The notes: generated by a model from the sequence alone, not told the origin. Counted from the stretch's first letter, positions 1 through 9,661 are shown. The stretch is DNA of 64,000 nt from BJ22 sp021298375 (GCA_046343015.1 JBKDOL010000049.1:5914-69913), one strand, 5' to 3'. Program-made: numbers and translations.

Positions 1-24
1 ACAGTAAAGCCCGCTTGCCCTGAG

Positions 25-57
25 GCGGCCGCGGAGGGGGCTGCAGGCCGCGGCCGC
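25..57. repeat. GC-rich perfect inverted repeat downstream of ald
   Basis: Ten-base arms (GCGGCCGCGG at 25-34 and its reverse complement at 48-57) flank a 13-base loop. It lies about 85 bases past the alanine dehydrogenase stop, on that gene's downstream side. Neither strand has a T-run after the hairpin, so it is not a standard intrinsic terminator. The rest of 1-142 holds no gene I can support. Confidence 0.5.
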
Positions 58-142
58 GAGTTGCTCGCCGCTCGCCGCCATCCCGCGGAGCACTGAAGTG
101 GCCGTTTTCAGCTCGCGGGAGTTGCAGGGGCGGCAAGTGCCT

Positions 143-1246
143 TCAAACCAGGGGCTGGTAAGTCAAGTTGAATGTCTCGGCGACAGCCTGATTGCAGACT
201 TTGCCGCGGCTGATGTTGGTGGCCAGACGAAGGGCTGGGTCGGTTTGAGCTGCTTGGGCAAGTCCCCACTTGGCCAGCTTCAGCACCCAGGGGAGTGTGG
301 CATTGCAGAGTGCAAACGTGCTGGTGCGGCCGACGGCACCCGGCATGTTTCCCACGCAGTAATGGATTACCTCTTCTTCCACAAAAACCGGGTCGCTATG
401 CGTTGTCGGCCGGCTGGTTTCAAAACACCCCCCCTGATCGATCGCCACGTCGACAATCACGCTGCCGGGTTTCATTGTCTTCAGGTCCGCGCGGGAAATC
501 AGGCGCGGCGTCTTTGCGCCAGGAATCAGGACGGCGGCGATCACCAAATCGGCTTTCCGGATTTCCTCGAGGAGCATATGTCGGTCGCTGTAAAGGACGT
601 TCACGTTGGGGGGCATGATGTCCTCGAGGTACCTCAGGCGTTCGAGGTTGATGTCGAGAATGGAAACATCCGCGCGGAAGCCCGCGGCAATTTTGGCGGC
701 GTTGGTTCCGACGACTCCTCCGCCGATGATGGTCACATGAGCGGGGGCCACACCGGGTACTCCGCCCAGAAGGATCCCGCGGCCCATTTGCGGACGCTCG
801 AGAAACCGGGCTCCCTCCTGGAGGCTCATTCGCCCCGCGACTTCGCTCATCGGAGTCAGCAGGGGCAGGGAGCCGTCGGGAAGGCTGAGCGTTTCATAAG
901 CGACGCAATCGGCCTGCGACTTGATCATCGCCTCGGTCAACTCGCGATCGGCCGCGAAGTGAAAGTAGTTGAACAGAATCTGACCGGGGCGGATTTGGCT
1001 CCATTCGGAACGCTGCGGTTCTTTGACTTTGACGACCAGATCCGCTTTTTCGAAAATCTCCCGGGAGTTGCGGACGATGGTCGCCCCCTCCGCTTGATAT
1101 TGCTGGTCTGTCAGGCCGCTTCCCAGGCCGGCCCCCGCTTCGATCAGGACTTGGTGTCCGGAGCGGGTCAACTCATGCACTCCGACAGGAAGCATCGCCA
1201 CCCGGTACTCGTCTTTTTTGATTTCTTTTGGCACACCGACGATCAT
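143..1246 (-). CDS. ald: Alanine dehydrogenase
   Basis: NAD-dependent alanine dehydrogenase, interconverting L-alanine and pyruvate plus ammonium in the cytoplasm. The 367-aa product has the family length. It opens with MIVGVPKEIKKDEYRVAM, the usual N-terminal substrate-binding segment, and carries a Rossmann glycine motif (IIGGGVVGTNAAK, about residues 170-182). Near the C-terminus is the conserved MPGAVGRTSTFALCNATLPW stretch. The reading frame is open 49 codons further upstream, but the ATG at 1246 is preceded by GAGGAACG at good spacing and matches the family start. The gene stands alone, divergent from sucC. Glycine or lysine dehydrogenases are related folds, but the motifs favour Ald. 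Confidence 0.93.
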   Translation of the reverse strand: MIVGVPKEIKKDEYRVAMLPVGVHELTRSGHQVLIEAGAGLGSGLTDQQYQAEGATIVRNSREIFEKADLVVKVKEPQRSEWSQIRPGQILFNYFHFAADRELTEAMIKSQADCVAYETLSLPDGSLPLLTPMSEVAGRMSLQEGARFLERPQMGRGILLGGVPGVAPAHVTIIGGGVVGTNAAKIAAGFRADVSILDINLERLRYLEDIMPPNVNVLYSDRHMLLEEIRKADLVIAAVLIPGAKTPRLISRADLKTMKPGSVIVDVAIDQGGCFETSRPTTHSDPVFVEEEVIHYCVGNMPGAVGRTSTFALCNATLPWVLKLAKWGLAQAAQTDPALRLATNISRGKVCNQAVAETFNLTYQPLV

Positions 1247-1498
1247 GGGGCGTTCCTCGGAAAAAACCGAACAGTTCAGAAAGAAAGCTGCCGGGAGTCG
1301 GGAAAATTCAGGGACAAGTGGCCCGAATGGGCTTCGCGCGGGCAGGGTCTGTGAGAGTTTAACGGCCGGCCGAACCAGCGGAAAGAGACGCAAGCGGAAG
1401 AAATCTGCGGCAAAATCGCGGGCAATTGACCCCTAAATTAGCCCGGTTCTATAATCGTGCCTTTTCGTCCCCGCGACTCGCCCCTGACGAGAGTTCGA

Positions 1499-2680
1499 AT
1501 GAAGATCCACGAGTATCAAGGCAAGAAACTGTTCGCCGACTTTGGCGTCACCGTGCTCTCCAGCCGGGTCGCCCGCACCGCCGCCGAGGCAGCCGAGGCT
1601 TTTCGGGCGCTGGGTGGCAGCATTGCAGTCGTCAAATCCCAGATCCACGCGGGTGGCCGCGGCAAAGGGACCTTCAAGGAAAATCCCCAACAGCGCGGCG
1701 TGCAGTTGGTCAAAAGTGCCGATGAAGCCGCAACCGCAGCGGGCAACATGCTCGGCAAGACCCTGGTCACGATTCAGACCGGTGCGGAAGGCAAGCTGGT
1801 CAATCAGGTGCTGGTCGAGGCAGGCTGCGACATTGCCCGCGAACTGTACCTCGGGATTGTTCTCGACCGGGCAGCCAAACGGCCTGTCCTGATGTGCAGC
1901 CAGGAAGGCGGCGTCGATATTGAAAAGGTCGCCCACGAGACGCCGGAAAAGATTTTCAAAGAGCATTTCGACCCAGCTCAGGGCTTGGAAAGTTATCAGG
2001 TTCGCAAACTCTGCAAGCGCCTCGGGATCGAGGGCAAGAGTGTCCTGGTTGCCGACAAGTTCATGCGGGCGATTTGTCGTCTGTTCGTGCAGTTGGATTG
2101 CAGCTTGCTCGAGATCAACCCGCTGGTTGTCACCAAGGCAGGTGAACTCGTCGCCCTGGACTCGAAAATCACGTTTGACGACAACGCCTCTTTCCGGCAC
2201 AAGGACTTGGCCGAACTCCGCGACCTTTCCGAAGAAGAGGAGTCCGAAGTTCGGGCCTCCAATGCCGGTTTGAGCTATGTCAAACTGGACGGAAACATTG
2301 GCTGTCTGGTCAACGGTGCCGGATTGGCCATGAGCACCATGGACATCATCAAACTGCACGGGGGCGAACCGGCCAACTTCCTCGATGTCGGTGGGGGAGC
2401 CAACGCGGACCAGGTGACCGAGGCGTTCCGAATCATCCTTTCGGACCCGCATGTGAAGGCGGTGCTGGTCAACATCTTCGGCGGCATCATGAAGTGCACC
2501 ACGATTGCCGAGGCGATTGTGACTGCCGCCAAAACGGTCGGATTCAAGGTCCCGCTGGTCGTGCGACTGGAAGGAACTCAGGTCGAGGAAGGGCGAAAGA
2601 TCCTCGCCAACTCGGGAATCAACATTATCGCCGCCACCGACCTGACGGACGCGGCCAAGAAAGCGGTTGCCGCGATCTAA
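1499..2680 (+). CDS. sucC: Succinyl-CoA synthetase beta subunit (ADP-forming)
   Basis: Beta subunit of succinate-CoA ligase, the TCA-cycle step making nucleoside triphosphate from succinyl-CoA. The 393-aa product starts MKIHEYQGKKL, the canonical N-terminus of the ATP-grasp domain. The C-terminal CoA-ligase domain has the conserved VNIFGGIMKCTTIAEAIV segment and the glycine-rich FLDVGGGAN motif. The ATG at 1499 was chosen over an in-frame upstream codon at 1457 because it matches the family start. sucD follows after 92 bases on the same strand, so the two subunits are probably cotranscribed. Confidence 0.95.
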   Translation: MKIHEYQGKKLFADFGVTVLSSRVARTAAEAAEAFRALGGSIAVVKSQIHAGGRGKGTFKENPQQRGVQLVKSADEAATAAGNMLGKTLVTIQTGAEGKLVNQVLVEAGCDIARELYLGIVLDRAAKRPVLMCSQEGGVDIEKVAHETPEKIFKEHFDPAQGLESYQVRKLCKRLGIEGKSVLVADKFMRAICRLFVQLDCSLLEINPLVVTKAGELVALDSKITFDDNASFRHKDLAELRDLSEEEESEVRASNAGLSYVKLDGNIGCLVNGAGLAMSTMDIIKLHGGEPANFLDVGGGANADQVTEAFRIILSDPHVKAVLVNIFGGIMKCTTIAEAIVTAAKTVGFKVPLVVRLEGTQVEEGRKILANSGINIIAATDLTDAAKKAVAAI

Positions 2681-2772
2681 GCGAACCGCCGCGGAGCAGC
2701 CGGGGTTGATTGGCATCATTCCGGCCAGCAGTCACATCCTTACGAGCATCCCCTTTTTCCAGGCAGCATTCA

Positions 2773-3651
2773 ATGAGCATTCTTGTCAACAACGAAACCA
2801 AGGTGATTTGCCAAGGGATCACCGGCAGCGTCGGCGCCTTCCACACCCGCGGCTGCAAGGAATATGGCACCAAGATGGTCGGCGGCGTGACTCCGGGCAA
2901 AGGTGGTCAGACTGCCGAAGGCCTGCCCGTGTTCGATACGGTAGAAGAAGCCCGAGCCGCGACCGGTTGCAATGCAACCATGATTTTTGTTCCGCCCCCT
3001 TTTGCCGCTGACGCGATTCTCGAGGCAGTCGACGCCGGGATCGAACTGGTCGTGGCAATCACGGAAGGGGTCCCAGCCCTGGACATGGTGCGGGTTTATG
3101 ATCGGGTCAAGCGTTCAAACTCGATTCTGGTTGGCCCGAACTGTCCCGGAGTGATCACCCCCGGACAGTGCAAAATCGGAATCATGCCCGGCTACATTCA
3201 CCAGCCGGGAAAAGTTGGGATCATGAGCCGCAGCGGCACGTTGACCTACGAGGCGGTCTGGCAAACCTCAAACCTGGGGCTGGGCCAGTCGAGCTGCGTG
3301 GGACTGGGTGGTGACCCGATTGTAGGCACTTCCTTTATCGATTGCCTCAAATGGTTCCAGGATGATCCGCAAACCGAGGCAATTCTGATGATCGGTGAAA
3401 TTGGCGGCTCAGCCGAAGAAGAGGCAGCGGCCTTTGCCCGGGAATACGTGACCAAACCGATCGCGGGCTTCATTGCCGGCAGCGCGGCTCCGCCGGGCAA
3501 GCGAATGGGGCATGCCGGAGCGATCATCAGCGGTGGCAAGGGAACTGCCGCCGAAAAGCAGGCTGCGTTTCGGGCTGCTGGAATTGAAGTTGCCTTGAGC
3601 CCTGCCGACATGGGCTCCGCCATCAAGCGGGCCATCGACGCGCGACGCTAA
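2773..3651 (+). CDS. sucD: Succinyl-CoA synthetase alpha subunit
   Basis: Alpha subunit of succinate-CoA ligase, which binds CoA and carries the phosphohistidine intermediate. The 292-aa protein starts MSILVNNETKVICQGITG and contains the N-terminal CoA-binding Rossmann fold (GxTGxxG region), the SRSGTLTYE segment, and the catalytic GHAGAI motif near residue 245 whose His is phosphorylated. The start is the ATG at 2773; the frame stays open 21 codons upstream without family similarity. It pairs with sucC directly upstream. After the stop (3649-3651) the sequence AGCGTCAG occurs twice 11 bases apart, a short echo of the stop-linked repeats seen elsewhere in the window. Confidence 0.95.
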   Translation: MSILVNNETKVICQGITGSVGAFHTRGCKEYGTKMVGGVTPGKGGQTAEGLPVFDTVEEARAATGCNATMIFVPPPFAADAILEAVDAGIELVVAITEGVPALDMVRVYDRVKRSNSILVGPNCPGVITPGQCKIGIMPGYIHQPGKVGIMSRSGTLTYEAVWQTSNLGLGQSSCVGLGGDPIVGTSFIDCLKWFQDDPQTEAILMIGEIGGSAEEEAAAFAREYVTKPIAGFIAGSAAPPGKRMGHAGAIISGGKGTAAEKQAAFRAAGIEVALSPADMGSAIKRAIDARR

Positions 3652-3838
3652 GCGTCAGCCCAGCGTCAGTGGAGTAAACGCGCCAATCGCGGATGGCCTG
3701 TCTGCCACGCCGCTGCGGCTGAGGCCCCGAGTCGCGGCCTTGCACTCGGTTGGCCAAATTCGCCCGTGATCTGCGACCCGCAGAGACCGTTGCTGTCTTG
3801 GCGGAGATGGCTGCTGCAAGGGTCTTGGCCCGGAGTCC

Positions 3839-5296
3839 TTAGCGGAGGAAGTCGATCAGGCTTTGCTTCATGATCTGGGAAGCAACTGAGAAGCTGTATT
3901 GCTGCAACATCTGCGCGCTGGTCAATTCGATCACGGCTTGGGCAAAGTCCGTGTCCTGCAAGTCACCCAAGCGGACTTGCGTTTCCCCCTGCAGGTCCTC
4001 GTTGCGGTTTTTTAGTTGCTCCAGTCCTGCCAGCGAGGTGGACTGCAACCCGACTGCCGTCAGCACCCGGTCTGCGATTTTTCCCAGTTCACCGAGCCGC
4101 CGCGAGACCGCGTCGGCATACTGCGAGTTGTCCACGTTGCGACCGCCGCGCAGGTCGAGAATCAACTCATCGAGCGCCTGAAAGGCATTGGAGGTTCCGG
4201 TGAATTCAAGGTAGTCATCGCCTGTCCGATGGACTGCGGAGGAGTCAATCGTCACCATTCTTCCCGTCAAGGAATCGGTCACCACCTGATTGGTCGAAAA
4301 GTCAATGTTGACACTGGTCGCTCCGCCATCGACGCTCAACGTCCCATTCGCAGTCAGGTTGACACTCCCCGAGAAACCAGCGGTGATTGCGCTGGTGTTG
4401 ACATAGACTCGTTCGCCATTGGGACCGGTGACCTCCAGATTGGTCCGACTGCTGTCCCAGGCAATCGCCTGTCCGCCATTGAGTGAGATGGTGCCTGAGG
4501 CACCGGTTCCGCTGGTATCGACCAGGGTCACGGTATGCGTTCCGGAGGGGCCAAGAATGGAATCTTTCCCGGCAGAGCCAGTTCCGGCGGCGAGGCCCGA
4601 GCCGCCGAGGTAAGTGGTCGCGGTGTGTCTGAGTTCGAGGGTTGCCCGCCCCCGCATGGTGTCCGTTCCGCTTCCGGTCCGCGCTCCCGACTTTCCGTAC
4701 AGTATGGTCGGCCCACGATCACCTGCTCCGAAAATGGCATCGCCTGAATAGAGCGTCTCCACAGAAAGGCTGGCACTGATGACTGACTCGCCGGGCTTGT
4801 CCGAGCCGGCATAGCCGACTTCCAGCGTCCGACCTGAGAGCAATCGGTCTCCATACACGAACGGAATTCGTTCGGTTGCCGAACCGCCATACAGGTACTG
4901 TCCGTTGTATCTGGCATTGGCGAGGTCCTTGAGCCGGGTCTGCAAGCCCTCTGCCTCCAGGGCCAGGGCGTTTCGCTCTTCCTGGCTCAGGGCCTGGACA
5001 CCTTCCTGAGCCAATCGCTGCGCACTGGCCACCACCTGCTGGAACTCGGTCAGGTTTGAGACGCTCGCATTCAGTTTGCCCTCTGCCTCTTCAATCACAT
5101 ATTTCGAGTCTTCCAGATATTTCAGCTGCGACTGAATCGACGTGATTTGGCGAAAGGCCAGTGGGTCGTCGGAGGATTTGCGAATCCGAATTCCGGACGA
5201 GATTTGGTCCTGCAGTTGAAGCAGTTTGGTCCCGTGCAGCGTCGAGTAGGCCGAGAGCCGGGAGAGAATTCCGCTGGTGGTCGCGCGAGGAATCAT
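3839..5296 (-). CDS. flgL: Flagellar hook-filament junction protein FlgL
   Basis: Hook-associated protein 3, which joins hook to filament outside the cell. The 485-aa product has the flagellin-like N-terminal coiled-coil (LQDQISSGIRIRKSSDDPLAF, near residues 27-47) and a matching C-terminal helical segment (LGDLQDTDFAQAVIELTSAQM and following), the conserved D0/D1 ends of flagellin-fold proteins. The middle third is Gly/Ser/Thr-rich and variable, making the protein longer than the roughly 300-aa enteric FlgL. It follows flgK by 34 bases and is the last gene of the minus-strand flagellar block. No clear Shine-Dalgarno precedes the ATG. Confidence 0.9.
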   Translation of the reverse strand: MIPRATTSGILSRLSAYSTLHGTKLLQLQDQISSGIRIRKSSDDPLAFRQITSIQSQLKYLEDSKYVIEEAEGKLNASVSNLTEFQQVVASAQRLAQEGVQALSQEERNALALEAEGLQTRLKDLANARYNGQYLYGGSATERIPFVYGDRLLSGRTLEVGYAGSDKPGESVISASLSVETLYSGDAIFGAGDRGPTILYGKSGARTGSGTDTMRGRATLELRHTATTYLGGSGLAAGTGSAGKDSILGPSGTHTVTLVDTSGTGASGTISLNGGQAIAWDSSRTNLEVTGPNGERVYVNTSAITAGFSGSVNLTANGTLSVDGGATSVNIDFSTNQVVTDSLTGRMVTIDSSAVHRTGDDYLEFTGTSNAFQALDELILDLRGGRNVDNSQYADAVSRRLGELGKIADRVLTAVGLQSTSLAGLEQLKNRNEDLQGETQVRLGDLQDTDFAQAVIELTSAQMLQQYSFSVASQIMKQSLIDFLR

Positions 5297-5330
5297 GGGA
5301 TTGGTGGGTTCAAGTGAATGTGGTTCTCAA

Positions 5331-7295
5331 TTATCGCAAGCTGCTCATTAGTTCCTGCATCATCTGATCCATGGCAGTCAGCACTCGGACCGTAGCCTCA
5401 TAAGCTCGCTGGAATTTGCTCAGCTTGACCATCTCTTCATTGATATCGATTCCAGAAAAGCCTTCACGCTGCTGTTCGTAATCGGTCTTGAGGTCCTTGA
5501 GTTGGCTTTGGAGAAAGCCGCTGGTGCGGACGCGACTGCCGGACAATGCTGTCGTTTCCGCGTGGTATCCTTCAAAGGTCAGGCCGCCGTCGGCCAGTGG
5601 CTGTTCGCGGAGAGCAAGCATTTTTTTGATCACCGAAGTGTCGCCGAACTCCCCTGTTTTCCCCAGGGAGATGCGGCTCGGGTTGCTTTTCAGTTCGGGG
5701 TCGACCGCAATGCTCAGGGGATCGCTGCCTTGAAAAAAGCCGTTGAGACCCAGAGCGGAAAGGAATTTTCCCTGATCGGAATTGGCAACGAGGAAGGTAT
5801 TGAACTCATCGCCATTGGCCACAGCGCCCGCCGCAAAGGAGACTTTCACCCCCTGATAGACCTCGATTGCCTTGCCTGCTTCATAGCCTGAGCCAATCGA
5901 GACCGTCTTCAGCAGATTGCCCCCTCCGTCAAACACATCGGCGGTCAGGCCCGCGGTCAAGCCAACCGTGCCTGAGCCGTTGACAACGACTCGGAGTTGG
6001 TCGTTGTTCTTCCCGGTGTAGTCACCGGAAATTCTTGGTGTGGCAGTTCCGGTAAAGCCGGTCAAATCCGGCACTGTCTCCAGCCGACCGGTAAAGTCAA
6101 AGCGATAGCCCGGATCGGCCAGGATCCGCAGTTGGCCCGTCTGGCTATCGACGATACCCTGCAGGTTGGGGATCCCGGAGAACGCCGCGCCCACGTCATT
6201 CAGCGATTGGGTTGCCGGGTCGAGGCTGAGCTTGGAAACCCGTCTCTCTCCTCCCGGGCCCGTGACCGTCACGTAGAGGTCTCCAGCGCTGAAGTCAAAG
6301 GGCAAACCGGCCTCAGCCAGCGGCACGCTGACGTCCTTGACGAAGTTGCTGCCGTTCAGCAGGTTAAAGGGTCCGGCTGCGCCAATGCCTTGAGCATGGG
6401 TCTGGTTGAAGTTTCGAATGACATCTCCAGCCAGCGCACGCATCCGGTTTTCATACTCCGGAATGAACGTGTTGTGCGTTTCCAGCAAAGCGGCAAGTCG
6501 TCCGCCGCGGGGAGTCAGAGGACGGCCTTGAGAGCCAATTTGAAGCTGGACGGAGCCGTCCTGGTTGTACTGAATCTCGATTTTGGGCGCAACGGCGCCG
6601 AGTGAAAGGGAGCCCCCTGCGAGCGATAATCCCAAACCATCCTGAACGAACTCATTCCGCGAGACATCGATGATTTCCGCGATCCGATTGATCATTTGAT
6701 CCCGCTGTTCGAGCAGGTCGTTCGGCGGTTGTTTGCTGATCCTGTCCTTGATTTCCAGTTGCAGGTTGGCAAGGTCGTTGAGCATCGTGTTGAGGTCGCC
6801 CACCTGCTGCTTCAGTTCATTCTGAGCCTGCTGTTTCAGGTCGAGCAACTGATCACCCAGCTGCTTGAATTGGCCGGCCAACTGCTCCCCTGTTTGGAGC
6901 ACGACGTTTCGCTGAGCTGATTGCTGGGGATCGGTGGAAAGCTTTCCCAACTCCCCAAACAGGCTGTTGAAACGTTCGTAGAGTGAGCCCGGCCGATTGG
7001 AGAAGAAGAACTCCAATCGGTTTTCGTAGACCAGGCGGTTTTCGATCGAAGCGAGGTCTCCGGTAGCGCTGGTCAAGCTGCTCTCAACCGCGAGGTTTCT
7101 CGCCCGCGTAATGATGTCCACCGTTGAGCCGCCAACACGGAGCAGGCCGTTAACGGAAGTTTCCCGGCGACTGACCATCTGCACTTCACGACGGTGAAAT
7201 CCGGGCGTGTTGGCATTCGAAATATTGTTTGCCGTCTGATCGATGGCATATTGGGATGAAATCAGCCCGCTCAGCGCGGTGTTCAAGGACTGCAT
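5331..7295 (-). CDS. flgK: Flagellar hook-associated protein FlgK
   Basis: Hook-associated protein 1, placed between hook and FlgL. The 654-aa product begins with the rod/hook-type N-terminus (LNTALSGLISSQYAIDQTA, then NNISNANTPGFHRREVQ) and ends with the conserved FQRAYEATVRVLTAMDQMM helix that polymerises with the N-terminus. A central region of about 180 residues is glycine-rich and resembles a surface-exposed insert. AAAGGAG lies 9 bases before the ATG. It sits between flgN, its likely export chaperone gene, and flgL. Confidence 0.92.
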   Translation of the reverse strand: MQSLNTALSGLISSQYAIDQTANNISNANTPGFHRREVQMVSRRETSVNGLLRVGGSTVDIITRARNLAVESSLTSATGDLASIENRLVYENRLEFFFSNRPGSLYERFNSLFGELGKLSTDPQQSAQRNVVLQTGEQLAGQFKQLGDQLLDLKQQAQNELKQQVGDLNTMLNDLANLQLEIKDRISKQPPNDLLEQRDQMINRIAEIIDVSRNEFVQDGLGLSLAGGSLSLGAVAPKIEIQYNQDGSVQLQIGSQGRPLTPRGGRLAALLETHNTFIPEYENRMRALAGDVIRNFNQTHAQGIGAAGPFNLLNGSNFVKDVSVPLAEAGLPFDFSAGDLYVTVTGPGGERRVSKLSLDPATQSLNDVGAAFSGIPNLQGIVDSQTGQLRILADPGYRFDFTGRLETVPDLTGFTGTATPRISGDYTGKNNDQLRVVVNGSGTVGLTAGLTADVFDGGGNLLKTVSIGSGYEAGKAIEVYQGVKVSFAAGAVANGDEFNTFLVANSDQGKFLSALGLNGFFQGSDPLSIAVDPELKSNPSRISLGKTGEFGDTSVIKKMLALREQPLADGGLTFEGYHAETTALSGSRVRTSGFLQSQLKDLKTDYEQQREGFSGIDINEEMVKLSKFQRAYEATVRVLTAMDQMMQELMSSLR

Positions 7296-7371
7296 ACAGG
7301 GATCTCCTTTCGGTCAGCCGGTTCGCACAGTTTTTTCCCCGGTGACTGCCTGCCAATCAACTCGCCGGGAA

Positions 7372-7893
7372 TCAGCAATTCCGCAACATGACCTTGCCTG
7401 TCTCGACACTTTCCCGCCGACCGGACGGCCCATAACCGCCTGGCTGCGCTTCGTTTCCAGTCAATGCGCGCAACATGCGCTGGTAGAAATCATGTGAGTA
7501 GTGAAAGACCATCTGGTTGCCCAGCGTGATGGAACGGACCGTATCGAGTTTCTCGACAATCTCGTTGCGCAGCTGGCGAATCGGCATGGCCTGATCCTCG
7601 GCGAGCAGTGAGAGGTAGGCCGAGAGATTGGCTGGCGCGCCCGGAAGCGTGGCCAAGTCTGCGATCACCCCGCCACGGGTCTGATTGATTGCGGCTTGCT
7701 GTCGTTCAATTTCCTGAAACAGCTGCGCCAACTCGTCGCCACCGTCTTCCGTTTGACGACGCAACTGCCGCTGAAGTTCGCGACTGCAGACGATCATCTC
7801 GTCGAGATGCCGGGACTCGTTGGCAAGGTGAGCGAGGACATGATCCAGCAGGGCGACAGCCGCTGCGTGTCTTGCTTGATCGGAATTCGACAT
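7372..7893 (-). CDS. flgN: Putative flagellar export chaperone FlgN
   Basis: A 173-aa, largely helical protein placed directly upstream of flgK in transcription order, the usual position of FlgN, which binds FlgK and FlgL before export. Helical heptad-like stretches cover residues about 10-75 (LLDHVLAHLANESRHLDEMI, then a QRQLRRQ segment), as in FlgN_N family members. The C-terminal part (VRSITLGNQMVFHYSHDFYQRML) fits the family less clearly. The ATG at 7893 has GAGG seven bases upstream; an in-frame GTG four codons earlier is less well placed. The call rests on helical pattern, length and gene order. Confidence 0.7.
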   Translation of the reverse strand: MSNSDQARHAAAVALLDHVLAHLANESRHLDEMIVCSRELQRQLRRQTEDGGDELAQLFQEIERQQAAINQTRGGVIADLATLPGAPANLSAYLSLLAEDQAMPIRQLRNEIVEKLDTVRSITLGNQMVFHYSHDFYQRMLRALTGNEAQPGGYGPSGRRESVETGKVMLRNC

Positions 7894-7953
7894 GCTTTGC
7901 CTCACGCGGTTGATGCAGGTGGGTAGGGAAGTTCACGAGGGAGTCCGGGCCGG

Positions 7954-8298
7954 TCACAGTTGGGCATCGAGTTTCGAGCCGCTTGCTGATTCCGACTCGG
8001 CCGGCAAGTAATTTTGAATCATCTGGCCAATCCCCAGCGGATTGCTGGCCGCCATGGATTGGCCCATCATCAGGTCAAAGAGCCCGCCGTAGACGTCGCC
8101 GCCGTCGCCCTGAAACATGCCATCCTGCAAGGACGACCGGAGTTCCTTGAGCATCAGGGAGAGGAACAGACTTTCGAACTCCTTCCCGACCTCGGCAGCA
8201 TGTTGCTTGGCGTCAACACGTTCGGCAACGGCTTGTTGTAATTGGGGACTGGCGGCCAGTGGCAAGGCCGCCGCAACGCTGTTCGAAATGGAGTTCAT
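7954..8298 (-). CDS. flgJ: Rod-binding protein FlgJ (N-terminal domain only)
   Basis: A 114-aa protein matching the rod-binding domain of FlgJ: AAEVGKEFESLFLSLMLKEL (about residues 34-53), then a segment with YGGLFDLMMGQSMA. The domain helps rod assembly through the peptidoglycan layer. The muramidase domain fused in enteric FlgJ is absent, so any wall-cutting enzyme for rod passage must be encoded elsewhere or not needed. It lies just downstream of flgI. GAGG precedes the ATG at short spacing. Confidence 0.85.
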   Translation of the reverse strand: MNSISNSVAAALPLAASPQLQQAVAERVDAKQHAAEVGKEFESLFLSLMLKELRSSLQDGMFQGDGGDVYGGLFDLMMGQSMAASNPLGIGQMIQNYLPAESESASGSKLDAQL

Positions 8299-8317
8299 GA
8301 GTGCCTCGGGGGTTCGG

Positions 8318-9661
8318 TTACTCGATAATCAGTTCAGCATGCAGCGCTCCGCTGCTCTCCAGAGTCTGGAAAATGGAAATCAGATCCTGGGGGGGAACAC
8401 CCAGGGCATTCAGGGCGGCTGCAAACTCTCCCACGGAGATACTCTCCTTGAGAACGTTGTAGTCGCCTCCCTGCTCGATGGCCGTAATTTGGGTCCGCGG
8501 GACAACCTCGGTCGTACCGCCGCTGAAGGGATTGGGTTGGGAGACGACCGGGTTCTCGTTGGTCGTCACGATCAGGTTGTCATTGGCGAAGATCACCCGC
8601 GAGATCCGGACATTCGCGCCGATCACAATCGTTCCATTCTTCTGATTGATCACCACCCGCGCAGGCATGTTCGGCACCACCGATTGGCTGGTGATCATCG
8701 AAATGAATTCAGTTTGAGCATCGGTGAAACTTTTTGGCACGAGGACTTCGACCGTGCCCATGTCCAGCGGCCGGGCATGTCGTGGAAACAGTTCGTTGAT
8801 CGCCGATGCGATACGGGTGGCGGTGACGTAATCCTTGTTCCGCAGATTCAGCTTGACATGCGACGAGCGCAGGACCGCGTCGAAGCAGACCTCCTTTTCG
8901 ACAATGGCGCGGCAGGTTCCAGTCGTGGGATGGTTCTTGGTGACGCTCCCGGCATCTCCTCCCACTCCGAACCCATGGTTCAGGATCGGACCGCTGGCAA
9001 TCGCATAAACCTCTCCGTCGGCGCCCAGCAGGGGGGTATCCTGCAGGATTCCTCCTCTCAAGTTGCTGGCGTCATCCATCACACTGACGGTGACCGTGAT
9101 CTCCTCGCCTTTCTTGACGAACGGGGGGAGCATGGCGTTGACCATCACTACCGAAGCACTGCGCGTATTGTTGAAAGGTGGGACCGGGTTGTTGCCGAGG
9201 TTTCCCGCCAGATTCGCCGCCATCCGTTGGGTGTCTGGGCTGCGGCCACCGGTTCCATTCAGACCCGTCACCAGTCCGCGTCCCAGAATACTGTTGGAGC
9301 GATGGCCGTCGACTGAAATGATGTCCCGAATCCGGACGACCAGGTCGCCGGAATCGACGGTCAGAGGCTGGGCCGGTGGAGGTGTGTCATCAGCGGGGGG
9401 CAAGGGGAGTTCCTCAGCTGATTGCTCGGATGGATCCTCTCCCGACCTGAACGAATCCCTGGAGCCCGGCGGGGCTGGGGCCTGAACTGCATCGGGAACC
9501 GCGGACGGGCCGACAATCGGCACTTGCGGGGCAGCGAGCAGCGCTGCATCCCAACCAGGCAGTTCGACCCCGGGAAGCGCCACTCCCAGCAACCACGCCG
9601 AAATGATGGCGGAGGCAAGCAGGTGCGGGCGGCGGTTGAATCGAAGGCTTGTCTTCGGCAT
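8318..9661 (-). CDS. flgI: Flagellar P-ring protein FlgI
   Basis: P-ring subunit surrounding the rod in the periplasm. The 447-aa precursor has a hydrophobic leader (about residues 13-32), then an acidic, proline-rich stretch to about residue 107 that ordinary FlgI lacks. The FlgI core follows: VRIRDIISVDGHRSN, GRGLVTGLNGTG, MVNAMLPPFVKKGEEI, and a C-terminal TLESSGALHAELIIE. The match over the core is strong. It is encoded between flgH and flgJ, the standard order. The leader-plus-extension architecture is unusual and is listed as a finding. Confidence 0.93.
   Translation of the reverse strand: MPKTSLRFNRRPHLLASAIISAWLLGVALPGVELPGWDAALLAAPQVPIVGPSAVPDAVQAPAPPGSRDSFRSGEDPSEQSAEELPLPPADDTPPPAQPLTVDSGDLVVRIRDIISVDGHRSNSILGRGLVTGLNGTGGRSPDTQRMAANLAGNLGNNPVPPFNNTRSASVVMVNAMLPPFVKKGEEITVTVSVMDDASNLRGGILQDTPLLGADGEVYAIASGPILNHGFGVGGDAGSVTKNHPTTGTCRAIVEKEVCFDAVLRSSHVKLNLRNKDYVTATRIASAINELFPRHARPLDMGTVEVLVPKSFTDAQTEFISMITSQSVVPNMPARVVINQKNGTIVIGANVRISRVIFANDNLIVTTNENPVVSQPNPFSGGTTEVVPRTQITAIEQGGDYNVLKESISVGEFAAALNALGVPPQDLISIFQTLESSGALHAELIIE

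Noticed and set aside
25..57. GC hairpin as terminator of ald
   Set aside because: Stem is perfect but no T-run follows on either strand; kept only as an inverted repeat.
98..1354. Long open frame on the plus strand opposite ald (418 codons)
   Set aside because: Fully antisense to a strongly supported alanine dehydrogenase; composition and lack of domains fit a GC-rich shadow frame.
1433..2719. 428-codon minus-strand open frame opposite sucC
   Set aside because: Mirrors the third-position GC of sucC; no ribosome site or family.
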